Assembly (NCBI GenBank): GCA_028707635.1
Contig: JAQWAQ010000005.1
Location: 1-55,483 of the forward strand
DNA length: 55,483 bases
Reading direction: 5' to 3'
From: Negativicutes bacterium
GTDB taxonomy: Bacteria > Bacillota > Negativicutes > JAAYSF01
Shown here: positions 7,919-15,636 of the stretch, one piece after another
Numbering within the stretch: the first letter of the stretch is position 1
Layout: every line of letters starts with the position of its first letter
Notes under the pieces: model-generated
Told to the model about the DNA's origin: nothing
Seen by the model: the letters and a program-made list of their open reading frames with translations, nothing else
The model's database searches: none
Position numbers and translations under genes: made by a program

Positions 7919-9253
7919 TTAACTGCCGCTGACTGTGATATTGCTGATTCTGATCGTAGGCGCACCCTGTGATCCATAAAATCGTAAATCATCAGCCACT
8001 GCGTCAACCTGACCAAACAGCTCCAAGATATTTCCCGCAATAGCGACCCCGCGGACTGCCTGCGTAAACTCGCCATTTTTTATCCAAACACCAGAAGCTC
8101 CAATGGAAAAATCGCCAGAAATGGGGTTGGCAGTGTGCATGCCCATGACACTTGTTACATAAAACCCGTCTTTAACCTCTTGGATAAGCCTTTCCCGCTT
8201 CATAGCACCAGCCTGAATAAATATATTGGTAGGACCAACTTCAGGCATACTTTTAAATGACCCCCTGATCCCATTTCCTGTACTATCTACTTTATCCCTA
8301 GCAGCGGTATAGGCATTATGCAAATAACTGTTAAGAATCCCATTAACAATCAAGTGTGTCCGTTGCGTTGGACAGCCCTCACCATCTATAGGACTAGTAG
8401 CAATGCCGTCAGCTAAACGACCGTCATCAACTAAGCTAATAAGCGGCGAAACAACCTTTTGGCCTAGCTTACCTGTAAATAATGATCTGCCCTTTTGCAC
8501 AGAATCAGCACAAAGAGCTGGTATCAATACTGAAAAAAAGCTTGTTGCCACTTGAGAGTTTAATATCAAAGTGGCTTTTGTTGTACCAATACTTTTTGCC
8601 CCTAATAACAGAGTAGCGTCTTGAGCGGCTTCTCGCCCCACGAAATCAGCATCCAAATCAACGAAGTTTCGGCTAAAAAGCAACCCTGAACCTGTCTGGA
8701 CATCACCATCTTTTTCTGCAAGCACAATCCCATATAACCCGCAATAACCTGCCCTGTAATATGTTGAAAGGCCATTTGAATTTGCTAAAGCAACCCCGTA
8801 TTCAGCATCTTTATAGACACAGCGTTCGGTTCGCGTCACGCGATTATCAGTTTGTCGTGCAGAAGATTCAACTTGCTTTGCTAGGTGAATCTTCTCTTCG
8901 ATTGTTGCTCCAGCAATTTTTTGATCAAGCAAATTAAAGTTAGCAATCATTTGCGGTAGCTTCGGCAAACCATTGTTATCATCAGCAAAACTTTTACAAC
9001 TGTTGTTTAATGCCTGGCGTGCCAAATCTTCAATCGTATTCAAGTCTGTTGAATACGAAAACCCAACCTTGCCTTCCTTTGAAAATACCCGTAACCCAAT
9101 ACCACTGTCTTCAGCAAACTTCATCGTCTCTAATTCCTGATCGGCAACCTCAATTGTCAATGCTTTTGCATCAAGAATATATGCTTCGGCCTCATTACAA
9201 CCCAACTTTTGGGCGATAGCTATTGCTTTATTTGCAACATCCAAATAATCCAT
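7919..9253 (-). CDS. TldD/PmbA (TldE) family protein
   Basis: A 444-residue protein of the TldD/TldE (PmbA) family, full length. Recognisable parts are LGCNEAEAYILDAKALTIEV at the N-terminus, EDSGIGLRVF near residue 48, and the C-terminal SGVWIKNGEF and RGVAIAGNILELF stretches. There is no HExxxH zinc motif, so it matches the TldE/PmbA half rather than the catalytic TldD half of the heterodimeric protease. No tldD lies next to it in this window. TAGGAGGA precedes ATG 9253. Its target is unknown; relatives degrade unfolded peptides or process modified peptides. Confidence 0.85.
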   Translation of the reverse strand: MDYLDVANKAIAIAQKLGCNEAEAYILDAKALTIEVADQELETMKFAEDSGIGLRVFSKEGKVGFSYSTDLNTIEDLARQALNNSCKSFADDNNGLPKLPQMIANFNLLDQKIAGATIEEKIHLAKQVESSARQTDNRVTRTERCVYKDAEYGVALANSNGLSTYYRAGYCGLYGIVLAEKDGDVQTGSGLLFSRNFVDLDADFVGREAAQDATLLLGAKSIGTTKATLILNSQVATSFFSVLIPALCADSVQKGRSLFTGKLGQKVVSPLISLVDDGRLADGIATSPIDGEGCPTQRTHLIVNGILNSYLHNAYTAARDKVDSTGNGIRGSFKSMPEVGPTNIFIQAGAMKRERLIQEVKDGFYVTSVMGMHTANPISGDFSIGASGVWIKNGEFTQAVRGVAIAGNILELFGQVDAVADDLRFYGSQGAPTIRISNITVSGS

Positions 9254-9382
9254 TGCAAAGTCCTCCTAGAAACAATCTATAGTTATTATACACGTCACTC
9301 TCATGGTTAATGCGAGTACCTATGTTACCATTAACTATTTGACTTTTTAGATCAACTTCCTGCAGACCACCTGTATTAATCC

Positions 9383-11047
9383 TTATTTACTTTTTGCAAT
9401 AATACCTTCAACAACTTCACGAAAAATAGGCGCAGCAATATCACCGCCAGACATGCCCTCTTCAACAAACACTACTACTGCATATTGGGGATTATCAACC
9501 GGTGCATAGCCCGCAAACCAAGCATGATTAACACCATGACCATTTTTATCTATCTGGCCTGTTTCTGCTGACCCTGTCTTGCCAGCAGAGCCAACTGTAT
9601 CAACATAAGCGGCCTGGCCTGTGCCATATTTGGTCACTGCGGCCATCATGTGTCTAAGCTCTAAGGCCGTTTTTCGCGATAGTACCCTTGTTCCTCGTGA
9701 TGCATTATAGGTAGTAATAATGCGTCCATCTTGTAAGGTAAATCTGCTAACAATATAGGGGTCAACTTTTATTCCATCATTGGCAATTGTGGCTACAAGC
9801 GAAACAATTTGCAACGGCGTGGCTTCAAAAGATCCCTGTCCTATGGCAAGATTTGCAATCTCACCAGGATAAATACGATCGGGATCAGGTAAATTACCAT
9901 CATCTTCCCCGTCAAAATCCAATTTTGTATGATAGCCAAAACCTAGCTTTTGAGCAAAGCCAACAAGTTTTTGGGCACCTAGCTTAAGCCCTACATCGAT
10001 AAATACCGGGTTGCTTGAATACGCCATTGCTTGTTCAAAGGTAATCTCACCACGTCCACCACGTTCAAAGTCCCATCCTTTGAACCTCAGGTGATTGACA
10101 TCGATATAGCCGGGGTCAAAAAACTTATCGTTTGGTCGAACAATTTCATTTTCTAACGCCGCTGCCGCTACAACTAATTTAAAAACCGACCCTGGCTGAT
10201 AAGCCACGACTGCACGGTTCAGCAAAGGAGCAGAATCTTTGGCTAAGTAATCCAAAATATAGTTGGCATTGAAGTTAGGGCGCGATGCCATTGCCAATAC
10301 TTCACCGGTTGACGGTCGCATGACAATGATTGCGCCTTTATCAACCTGACTATCCATTACTTGCTCGACAGTCTTTTGAATCCGGGCATCAATAGTCAAC
10401 ACAACATTATGCGGACCCTCTCCAGTATCTAAGCGCAGACGCTTGTAACCAAGGCCGGGAATAATTCGTTGCGTTGCATCAACTAAGGCTGCAGCATATT
10501 CCGGCTCATTACCACGTAGCCTTTCGTCATAAATTAATTCAATACCGCTAACTCCACGATTATCTGCTGTATTAATATAGCCCGTAATATGTGAAGCAAG
10601 TGAACCATAGCCGTAACGCATTCTCTCTGCAACTGCTAACACTCCTGGAATTTTAGCAGCATTAATTCTATAAGCAAGATCCATATTAATATCCGACTCT
10701 AACTTAAATGGTCGTGCATCTTTGGCAATTCTATTGATCAGACTCTCTCGGGAATACCCGGTTAAAGCAGCGAGTTTTTCAATGGCAATTGTTTTATCGA
10801 TAAATTGTGACGGAAACACAACAATCCTGAAGCGTTGCGTCGTATTTGTTAAAGGAATGCCATTACGGTCGACAATTATGCCACGGGCAACTTCAACCGG
10901 CACTTCCTGTACCCGACCATTTAAACCCTCAACAGCCAACTTAGAGCTGTTAACAATCTGTAAATAAAACAACCTCCCGACTAACAGACAACCAAGCACC
11001 ACTAAAAAGATAATAAGCTTGAATATCCTTGAATGAAGAAATGCCAT
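9383..11047 (-). CDS. Class B penicillin-binding protein (PBP2/SpoVD-like transpeptidase)
   Basis: A 554-residue D,D-transpeptidase: short cytoplasmic tail, one membrane anchor at about residues 8-27, a dimerisation domain (RGIIVDRNGIPL at 55-66), then the penicillin-binding domain with SVFK (catalytic Ser 287), SSN at 344-346 and KTG at 490-492. It cross-links peptidoglycan outside the membrane. No PASTA repeat is present, so it is shorter than typical SpoVD; PBP2-type elongation or a sporulation role are both possible. ATG 11047 is preferred over an upstream alternative at 11074 because GAGGTGA lies just ahead. The start and ribosome site sit in a long hairpin (see separate entry). Confidence 0.9.
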   Translation of the reverse strand: MAFLHSRIFKLIIFLVVLGCLLVGRLFYLQIVNSSKLAVEGLNGRVQEVPVEVARGIIVDRNGIPLTNTTQRFRIVVFPSQFIDKTIAIEKLAALTGYSRESLINRIAKDARPFKLESDINMDLAYRINAAKIPGVLAVAERMRYGYGSLASHITGYINTADNRGVSGIELIYDERLRGNEPEYAAALVDATQRIIPGLGYKRLRLDTGEGPHNVVLTIDARIQKTVEQVMDSQVDKGAIIVMRPSTGEVLAMASRPNFNANYILDYLAKDSAPLLNRAVVAYQPGSVFKLVVAAAALENEIVRPNDKFFDPGYIDVNHLRFKGWDFERGGRGEITFEQAMAYSSNPVFIDVGLKLGAQKLVGFAQKLGFGYHTKLDFDGEDDGNLPDPDRIYPGEIANLAIGQGSFEATPLQIVSLVATIANDGIKVDPYIVSRFTLQDGRIITTYNASRGTRVLSRKTALELRHMMAAVTKYGTGQAAYVDTVGSAGKTGSAETGQIDKNGHGVNHAWFAGYAPVDNPQYAVVVFVEEGMSGGDIAAPIFREVVEGIIAKSK

Positions 11048-11079
11048 ACAGTCACCTCTGTGATAGTATGGCATTTCTT
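11036..11079 (-). promoter_or_regulatory. Start-codon-sequestering hairpin of the class B PBP gene
   Basis: A 14-bp perfect inverted repeat (11036-11049 with 11066-11079; AAGAAATGCCATAC and its complement) is extended inward, after a 2-base internal loop, by TCAC/GTGA. In the mRNA the ATG and next three codons lie in the 3' arm and the ribosome site (GAGGTGA) in the apical part. No T-run follows on either strand, so a terminator is unlikely. The sequence fact is firm; the regulatory role is inferred. Confidence 0.65.
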
Positions 11080-11129
11080 GGCAGTTTTAATCCAATGAGC
11101 AGGATCTACGAGGAATCTTATCTGTGCAT

Positions 11130-11330
11130 CTAAAGGTATTCAAAAGCAATCGGCAAATTGGCTAAGATTGTTCGCACATCATTTACCGTGTCTGGTGTAA
11201 CACGGATGGCAATAATACCCTCGCAGCTATTTACCGTTGTTACGACACCCAAATATTCATAGCCTTCCATAATTCGATTAACATAATTAATATGGGTAGG
11301 CTCCAAACGCACATGGATTACATCATTCAT
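11130..11330 (-). CDS. DUF4911 protein
   Basis: A 66-residue protein that matches what I know as DUF4911: RLEPTHINYVNRIMEGYEYL at the N-terminus, then GVVTTVNSCEG and IIAIRVTPDTVNDVRTIL. The alternating pattern suggests a small ferredoxin-like alpha/beta fold similar to ACT-type or MTH1187-type domains. It starts one base after trhP ends, so it belongs to the mltG-trmR-trhP unit. Function unknown. Its constant placement beside the tRNA U34 hydroxylation gene hints at a related job, but nothing in the sequence proves it. Confidence 0.8.
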   Translation of the reverse strand: MNDVIHVRLEPTHINYVNRIMEGYEYLGVVTTVNSCEGIIAIRVTPDTVNDVRTILANLPIAFEYL

Positions 11331-11331
11331 G

Positions 11332-12552
11332 TTACTTCGCCTTTCTGCGCAGCATAGAGAACTCGGCTACCGGCATTCTTAACGGCATCATAACAACCTG
11401 CTGCGGATGTGGTGCGACCTCGATCGGCTGGCCGCTCTCATCGAACATTTTCTCAATACTTTGGGTAAAATTCGTTTTACCCGGCTGAACTACCTCAATC
11501 ATATCGCCAATTTTCATATTATTGCGTTGTTCAACAACCACCATGCCAGTATCATTATCATAATTCTTAACAAGCCCAACGAAATCATGGGTCTGCATGT
11601 ATGAGGAAGAACCATATATCTGATCATCGCGGGTTGTTTTATTAAAATAAAACCCAGTAGTGTAATCACGGTGAGAAACTTTATTCAACTCCTCCAACCA
11701 CTGGTCATCAACTTTAAAGTTGCTTGGATTATCAAAATAAGCATCAATAGCCTCTCGATAAACCTTAATAACTGTAGCCACATAGTGAACACTTTTCATA
11801 CGGCCTTCAATCTTAAAACTATTTAAGCCGCTTTTAATTAATTCAGGCAAATGCGGCAGTAAACACAAATCCTTTGAATTCAAAAAATAAGTGCCGCGCT
11901 CATCCTCAAAAACCGGAAAATATTGCCCTGGTCGTTTTTCCTCTACTAGAGAATACTTCCATCGACAAGGTTGGGCACATTGACCACGGTTAGAATCACG
12001 ACCAGTAAGATAGTTGCTCAGCAAACACCTTCCTGAATACGACATACACATTGCACCGTGAACAAAAGCCTCAAGTTCAATATTGACCTTTTGCTTGATA
12101 AGCGAAATATCATTAAGTGATACTTCCCTGGCCATCACAACTCGGCTTGCACCCAACTCCTGCCAACAAAGAACAGACGCCCAATTGGTATTATTCGCTT
12201 GTGTGCTAATGTGTAATGGCAGCCCTGGGGCCACTTGGCGCGCAATGTGATATACACCCAAATCCGCAATAATGAGTGCATCGACTTCTATATCGTTCAG
12301 AAATTTTATGAATTCCGGCAAATCAACAAGATCTTCGTTGTGAGGGAAAATATTAACTGTAACATACACCTTCTTGTGTAAACTGTGCGCAAAATTAACT
12401 GCCTGCTTAAGCTCAGCATTACTAAAATTATCACTAAACGCTCTTAGTCCATAAGCTTCGCCGCCCATATAAACAGCGTCAGCACCATAAATGAGCGCCA
12501 TTTTCATTTTTTCAAGGTTCCCTGCTGGCGCCAATAATTCTGGTTTTTTCAA
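11332..12552 (-). CDS. U32 family protein, tRNA 5-hydroxyuridine synthesis (TrhP-like)
   Basis: A 406-residue U32-family protein. It opens with PELLAPAGNLEKMK, followed by GADAVYMGGEAYGLRA, and carries the family signature HGAMCMSYSGRCLLS followed by GQCAQPC, whose cysteines bind an Fe-S cluster in characterised relatives. Although called peptidases, members next to trmR (YrrN/YrrO in Bacillus, YegQ/TrhP in E. coli) hydroxylate tRNA uridine 34 using prephenate-derived chemistry. Here there is one copy instead of the Bacillus pair. The start is TTG 12552, ten bases after AGGAG and overlapping the trmR stop. The specific function is inferred from family and neighbours. Confidence 0.87.
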   Translation of the reverse strand: MKKPELLAPAGNLEKMKMALIYGADAVYMGGEAYGLRAFSDNFSNAELKQAVNFAHSLHKKVYVTVNIFPHNEDLVDLPEFIKFLNDIEVDALIIADLGVYHIARQVAPGLPLHISTQANNTNWASVLCWQELGASRVVMAREVSLNDISLIKQKVNIELEAFVHGAMCMSYSGRCLLSNYLTGRDSNRGQCAQPCRWKYSLVEEKRPGQYFPVFEDERGTYFLNSKDLCLLPHLPELIKSGLNSFKIEGRMKSVHYVATVIKVYREAIDAYFDNPSNFKVDDQWLEELNKVSHRDYTTGFYFNKTTRDDQIYGSSSYMQTHDFVGLVKNYDNDTGMVVVEQRNNMKIGDMIEVVQPGKTNFTQSIEKMFDESGQPIEVAPHPQQVVMMPLRMPVAEFSMLRRKAK

Positions 12553-13157
12553 CGTCTATTCGCTCCTTGATATATAGAAATAGCAATCCCATCGCCTATG
12601 CGATGAATAGTTGTCTTAAAACGCGTATCATGATTAATATAGTCCAAAAATTCCCGCAGTCTATTAACAAGAGTTCGGTATCGCCGCGGCGTTACATTTT
12701 CTCCCTCTACCATACCTCGAAATAGTACATTATCAGTGAAAACCATTGCATTGTCCACCAATTTATCAATAGTTTTGACCAAATAATTTAGGTACTGCCC
12801 CTTAGCAGCATCAATAAAAACCATATCAAACTTTGTAGTGATCTGCGGGATCACTTGGGCAGCATCACCCACCATGATCTCAACCCGGTTAGAAATACCT
12901 GCCTGTACTAAAAAACTGTTCGCTTTGATAGCTCGATCTTCATCAATTTCAATTGTGATTATTTTTGCATCAGGCGAATTAGCGCCAATTAAGATTGTCG
13001 AATAGCCAATTGCTGTACCTATCTCCAGAATAGACTTTGGCTGATGCAAATTCACTGTTTCTATCAGTAGTTTAGCACCTTCACCCGTAATAATCGGAAC
13101 TTTATTTATTCTGGCATATTCTTCCATTTCATTTAAAAGACTGTCCACTGTAGACAT
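12549..13157 (-). CDS. trmR: O-methyltransferase (TrmR-like, tRNA 5-hydroxyuridine methylation)
   Basis: A 202-residue class I SAM-dependent O-methyltransferase of the COMT/YrrM type. The SAM-binding motif ILEIGTAIGYSTILIG lies near residues 40-55, the metal-proximal FIDAAKGQYLNY near 133-144, and FTDNVLFRGMV near 159-169. In Bacillus the orthologue in the same gene order (yrrL-yrrM-yrrN) methylates 5-hydroxyuridine 34 of tRNA to 5-methoxyuridine. The placement between mltG and trhP is identical, so I infer the same activity. The ribosome site upstream of ATG 13157 is weak (GGTTAG). Confidence 0.87.
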   Translation of the reverse strand: MSTVDSLLNEMEEYARINKVPIITGEGAKLLIETVNLHQPKSILEIGTAIGYSTILIGANSPDAKIITIEIDEDRAIKANSFLVQAGISNRVEIMVGDAAQVIPQITTKFDMVFIDAAKGQYLNYLVKTIDKLVDNAMVFTDNVLFRGMVEGENVTPRRYRTLVNRLREFLDYINHDTRFKTTIHRIGDGIAISIYQGANRR

Positions 13158-13159
13158 AT

Positions 13160-14167
13160 TTAATTACTAACCTTTTCGATAAAGTCGAGGTGTTCTTGAT
13201 AAGTTCGGCTGTAATGATGGGCTCCTTCTTTGTCAGCAACAAAATACAGATAATCAGCATCCGACGGATATAAAACAGCATTAATCGAGGCTCCGCCAGG
13301 ATTAGCAATCGGTCCAGGCGGCAAGCCCATATGCTGATACGTGTTGTATGGCGACTCAATTCGTGTATCCTCAATGGATAATTCTGGTTTAGGATAGCCT
13401 AAAATATACTGGATTGTTGCGCATGATTGCAGCGGCATGTCCTGCTTGAGTCGGTTCATAAAAATTTTAGCGATAATTGGACGATCTCCATCTAATTTGG
13501 CTTCCTTTTCAACAAGTGATGCCAACGTGATGACATCTGATACTGATAACCCTAATTCAACTGCCCGAGCTCTCATAGTTGGCGTAAACTGATTATCAAA
13601 CTCTTTAACCATGAGCGTCAATAGCTGTTCCTCAGTAGTATTACGCGGTATGTGATAAGTGTTAGGGAAAATATACCCTTCAGCTTTATAAGAAGCATTT
13701 GCCGAAGAAGTCATATAAGCATAAGGCGTATATATCTTGGCCATTTTTTTAAATTTAGTATCGTCACCGAAACCTTTCTGCTTAATAAGTTTTGCAATTT
13801 GGTCAACATTATAACCTTCTGGAATAGTAATTTGACGATAGGTTGTTTGACCCTTCGCAAGCATAGTTACAATTTGATCAAGAGACATATTCTTAGAAAA
13901 GGCATACTCACCAGCTTGAAGTGAGCTTTCCATGTTATGAAACTTAGCCATAACCCTAAACATGATTACACTGTTAATAATCTTTTCGTTATATAAAAGC
14001 TCGCCAATATCATTGGCTGTCATACCAGGTTTAACAGCAATAATCGCTTGATCTTTAGTATTTAAAACAGCCGGTTTGGCCATACCAAAAACGATGCTTC
14101 CTATCATAAGAACACCGATTACGACAAGCAAAATACAGTTTAGTTTATTCTTCATAGAGTACCACAT
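13160..14167 (-). CDS. mltG: Endolytic transglycosylase MltG (YceG-like)
   Basis: A 335-residue membrane-anchored glycosylase with a single N-terminal helix (LNCILLVVIGVLMIGSIVFG), a LysM-like lobe, and the catalytic region around LASLVEKEAKLDGDRP, whose Glu is the predicted catalytic residue. ANPGGASINAVLYPSDADYLYF near the C-terminus is the YceG signature. The family cuts nascent glycan strands next to the membrane and limits their length. ATG 14167 is chosen because GAGGTG lies six bases upstream; the longer GTG form would start within that site. It is first in the mltG-trmR-trhP-DUF4911 unit. Confidence 0.93.
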   Translation of the reverse strand: MWYSMKNKLNCILLVVIGVLMIGSIVFGMAKPAVLNTKDQAIIAVKPGMTANDIGELLYNEKIINSVIMFRVMAKFHNMESSLQAGEYAFSKNMSLDQIVTMLAKGQTTYRQITIPEGYNVDQIAKLIKQKGFGDDTKFKKMAKIYTPYAYMTSSANASYKAEGYIFPNTYHIPRNTTEEQLLTLMVKEFDNQFTPTMRARAVELGLSVSDVITLASLVEKEAKLDGDRPIIAKIFMNRLKQDMPLQSCATIQYILGYPKPELSIEDTRIESPYNTYQHMGLPPGPIANPGGASINAVLYPSDADYLYFVADKEGAHHYSRTYQEHLDFIEKVSN

Positions 14168-14241
14168 GTATTGCACCTCAATTCTATACTTTGGGAGAGA
14201 GTGCTATAATAAGCCTGCAATTGTTCAATATCACGATAAGT

Positions 14242-14250
14242 ATTATACCA
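14242..14250 (-). promoter_or_regulatory. Extended -10 promoter ahead of mltG
   Basis: On the minus strand TGGTATAAT is an exact extended -10 element (TGnTATAAT), about 75 bases upstream of the mltG start and downstream of the DUF1292 terminator. No good -35 is visible, which extended -10 promoters can tolerate. Confidence 0.6.
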
Positions 14251-14299
14251 CAAAAGAATTAGAAAAACCCGGTTTGTGTCGAATCTAGGGGCAACTATA

Positions 14300-14333
14300 A
14301 TGTAAAAAAAGATGAAGCCAATTAGGCTTCATC
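14300..14333 (-). terminator. Rho-independent terminator overlapping the DUF1292 stop codon
   Basis: A 9-bp stem (GATGAAGCC/GGCTTCATC, 14311-14333) with a five-base loop is followed by seven Ts on the minus strand. The TAA stop codon of the DUF1292 gene (14322-14324) lies in the loop, so the 5' arm is coding sequence. Confidence 0.92.
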
Positions 14334-14663
14334 TTCCTCATCATTCATCAGTTCTTCATAAGCTTGACGAACTTGATCGAATTCCTCGTCAGTTGGATCG
14401 ACGTATAACTCTTCGCCATTCTCATCAGTATCAATACGGGCAATAAAGACATCAACCTCATCTTCGCAGCCGCATTTAGAATCACCGCAGCCACAGCCGC
14501 CTTCTTCCTCAACCTCAATGGGAACTAGAATAGCATAACGCTTTTCATCGACTGGTATGATCAATTCTTCACGATAGTAATATTCATTACCCTCTTCGTC
14601 AGTCATAACTACAATTAGATCTTCTTCCATTTCTTCGAGGTCTTCCTTTTCGATATCAGCCAT
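14322..14663 (-). CDS. DUF1292 protein with a cysteine cluster
   Basis: A 113-residue acidic protein of the DUF1292 (YrzB) family: VVMTDEEGNEYYYREEL, the stretch EKRYAILVPIE, and the C-terminal DPTDEEFDQVRQAYEEL are typical. Between these lies GGCGCGDSKCGCEDE, a cluster of four Cys that, from memory, Bacillus YrzB lacks and that could bind a metal. It lies downstream of ruvX in the conserved alaS-ireB-ruvX-yrzB order and ends in a terminator that uses its own last codons. The family has no established function. Confidence 0.85.
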   Translation of the reverse strand: MADIEKEDLEEMEEDLIVVMTDEEGNEYYYREELIIPVDEKRYAILVPIEVEEEGGCGCGDSKCGCEDEVDVFIARIDTDENGEELYVDPTDEEFDQVRQAYEELMNDEEDEA

Positions 14664-14721
14664 TAATTGTCACCTCACTCTTTTTATGTATTGTAAATTG
14701 TATCCTAGAAAGCCTTTCCTG

Positions 14722-15150
14722 TCAAGGAAGATGTTGGTGCGTTAAACTATCCAAATACCCCTGCAGAATAAAAACAGCTGCCATCTTATCGATTACCTTG
14801 CGACGCTTAGCCCGACTAACATCAGCAGCAATTAATGCCCGCTCGGCACCGACAGTAGATAATCGTTCATCCCATAATACTATTTTTTGGGCAACAAACA
14901 TTGCCCTAACTTTCTCTGCAAACTGCTGTACTAATTCTCCCCGCGGCCCTATTGTTCCATTCATGTTCTTAGGAAGGCCTATAAGAATAGTATCAGCTTG
15001 ATAAGTTTCAATAATTTCGGATAGCCGTTGAAAATCATTGGCCTCACCTCTGCGGCGAATAACCTCTATTCCCTGGGCAGTCCATCCTAACTCATCGCTA
15101 ACTGCTATACCTATTGTTTTGTCTCCAACATCCAGAGCTATTATTCTCAT
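14722..15150 (-). CDS. ruvX: RuvX/YqgF family putative Holliday junction resolvase / pre-16S rRNA nuclease
   Basis: A 142-residue RNase H-fold protein with catalytic aspartate motif [18 protein letters not shown] at residues 3-20, [15 protein letters not shown] in the centre and [15 protein letters not shown] with a second acidic site. E. coli YqgF processes the 5' end of 16S rRNA, and a Holliday-junction role has been proposed for the family. It lies between ireB and DUF1292. ATG 15150 follows GGGGG. The upstream gap contains a hairpin that may partly terminate ireB. Confidence 0.93.
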   Translation of the reverse strand: MRIIALDVGDKTIGIAVSDELGWTAQGIEVIRRRGEANDFQRLSEIIETYQADTILIGLPKNMNGTIGPRGELVQQFAEKVRAMFVAQKIVLWDERLSTVGAERALIAADVSRAKRRKVIDKMAAVFILQGYLDSLTHQHLP

Positions 15151-15187
15151 AGTTCCCCCATAATATGTGAAAATTCACTATACTAAC

Positions 15188-15232
15188 CATAATAAAATTA
15201 CCTCTGTCGCAGATAGAATAACTTGACAGAGG
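15188..15232 (-). terminator. Possible terminator or attenuator between ireB and ruvX
   Basis: An 8-bp stem (CCTCTGTC/GACAGAGG, 15201-15232) with a 16-base loop is followed on the minus strand by TAATTTTATTAT. The tract is interrupted, so read-through into ruvX is likely and this may be partial. Confidence 0.5.
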
Positions 15233-15250
15233 CATATTATATGATTAACA

Positions 15251-15508
15251 TTACTTACCTTTTACATAAGCCCGGACGAACTCTTCAAGCAATTCATCCC
15301 GCTCTAATTTACGAATCAGCCCCCGAGCATTATTGTGACTAGTAATATAAGTGGGGTCACCGGACAGCAAATAACCGACTATTTGATTGATTGGATTATA
15401 CCCCTTGTCTTTAAGCGATCGAAAAACTGTGCCGATAATTTCAGCCGCGACATTATTTTCTTCACTATCAACCTTAAACATCATGGTTTCTTGGGATAAA
15501 TTGGACAT
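15251..15508 (-). CDS. IreB family regulatory phosphoprotein
   Basis: An 85-residue protein matching IreB/Yrz[21 protein letters not shown], then [20 protein letters not shown] and the C-terminal [18 protein letters not shown]. In Enterococcus, IreB is phosphorylated on N-terminal threonines by the PASTA kinase IreK and influences cell-envelope stress and cephalosporin resistance. Here Thr8 (QETMMF) is the only nearby Thr. It is placed directly after alaS, as in most Firmicutes. GGGAGGAGG gives a strong ribosome site ahead of ATG 15508. Confidence 0.92.
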   Translation of the reverse strand: MSNLSQETMMFKVDSEENNVAAEIIGTVFRSLKDKGYNPINQIVGYLLSGDPTYITSHNNARGLIRKLERDELLEEFVRAYVKGK

Positions 15509-15636
15509 GAATACATCCTCCTCCCTGCTATTATCTCCATGCTTATACCATTATATTCTACTTATCCTAAAACTTACCTCTAAAATTGAGAAAAGTCTTC
15601 AGGGGCGGGCTGGGCCAACCCTCACGCGGATTCAAA

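Noticed and set aside
11036..11079. Interpreting the PBP-gene inverted repeat as a rho-independent terminator
   Set aside because: There is no T-tract on either side, and the hairpin contains the gene's own start codon and ribosome site.
15581..15636. A GC-rich small hairpin (GGGTTGG/CCAGCCC) after alaS as a terminator
   Set aside because: Short stem, no adjoining T-run, and ireB follows closely; read-through into ireB is more likely.
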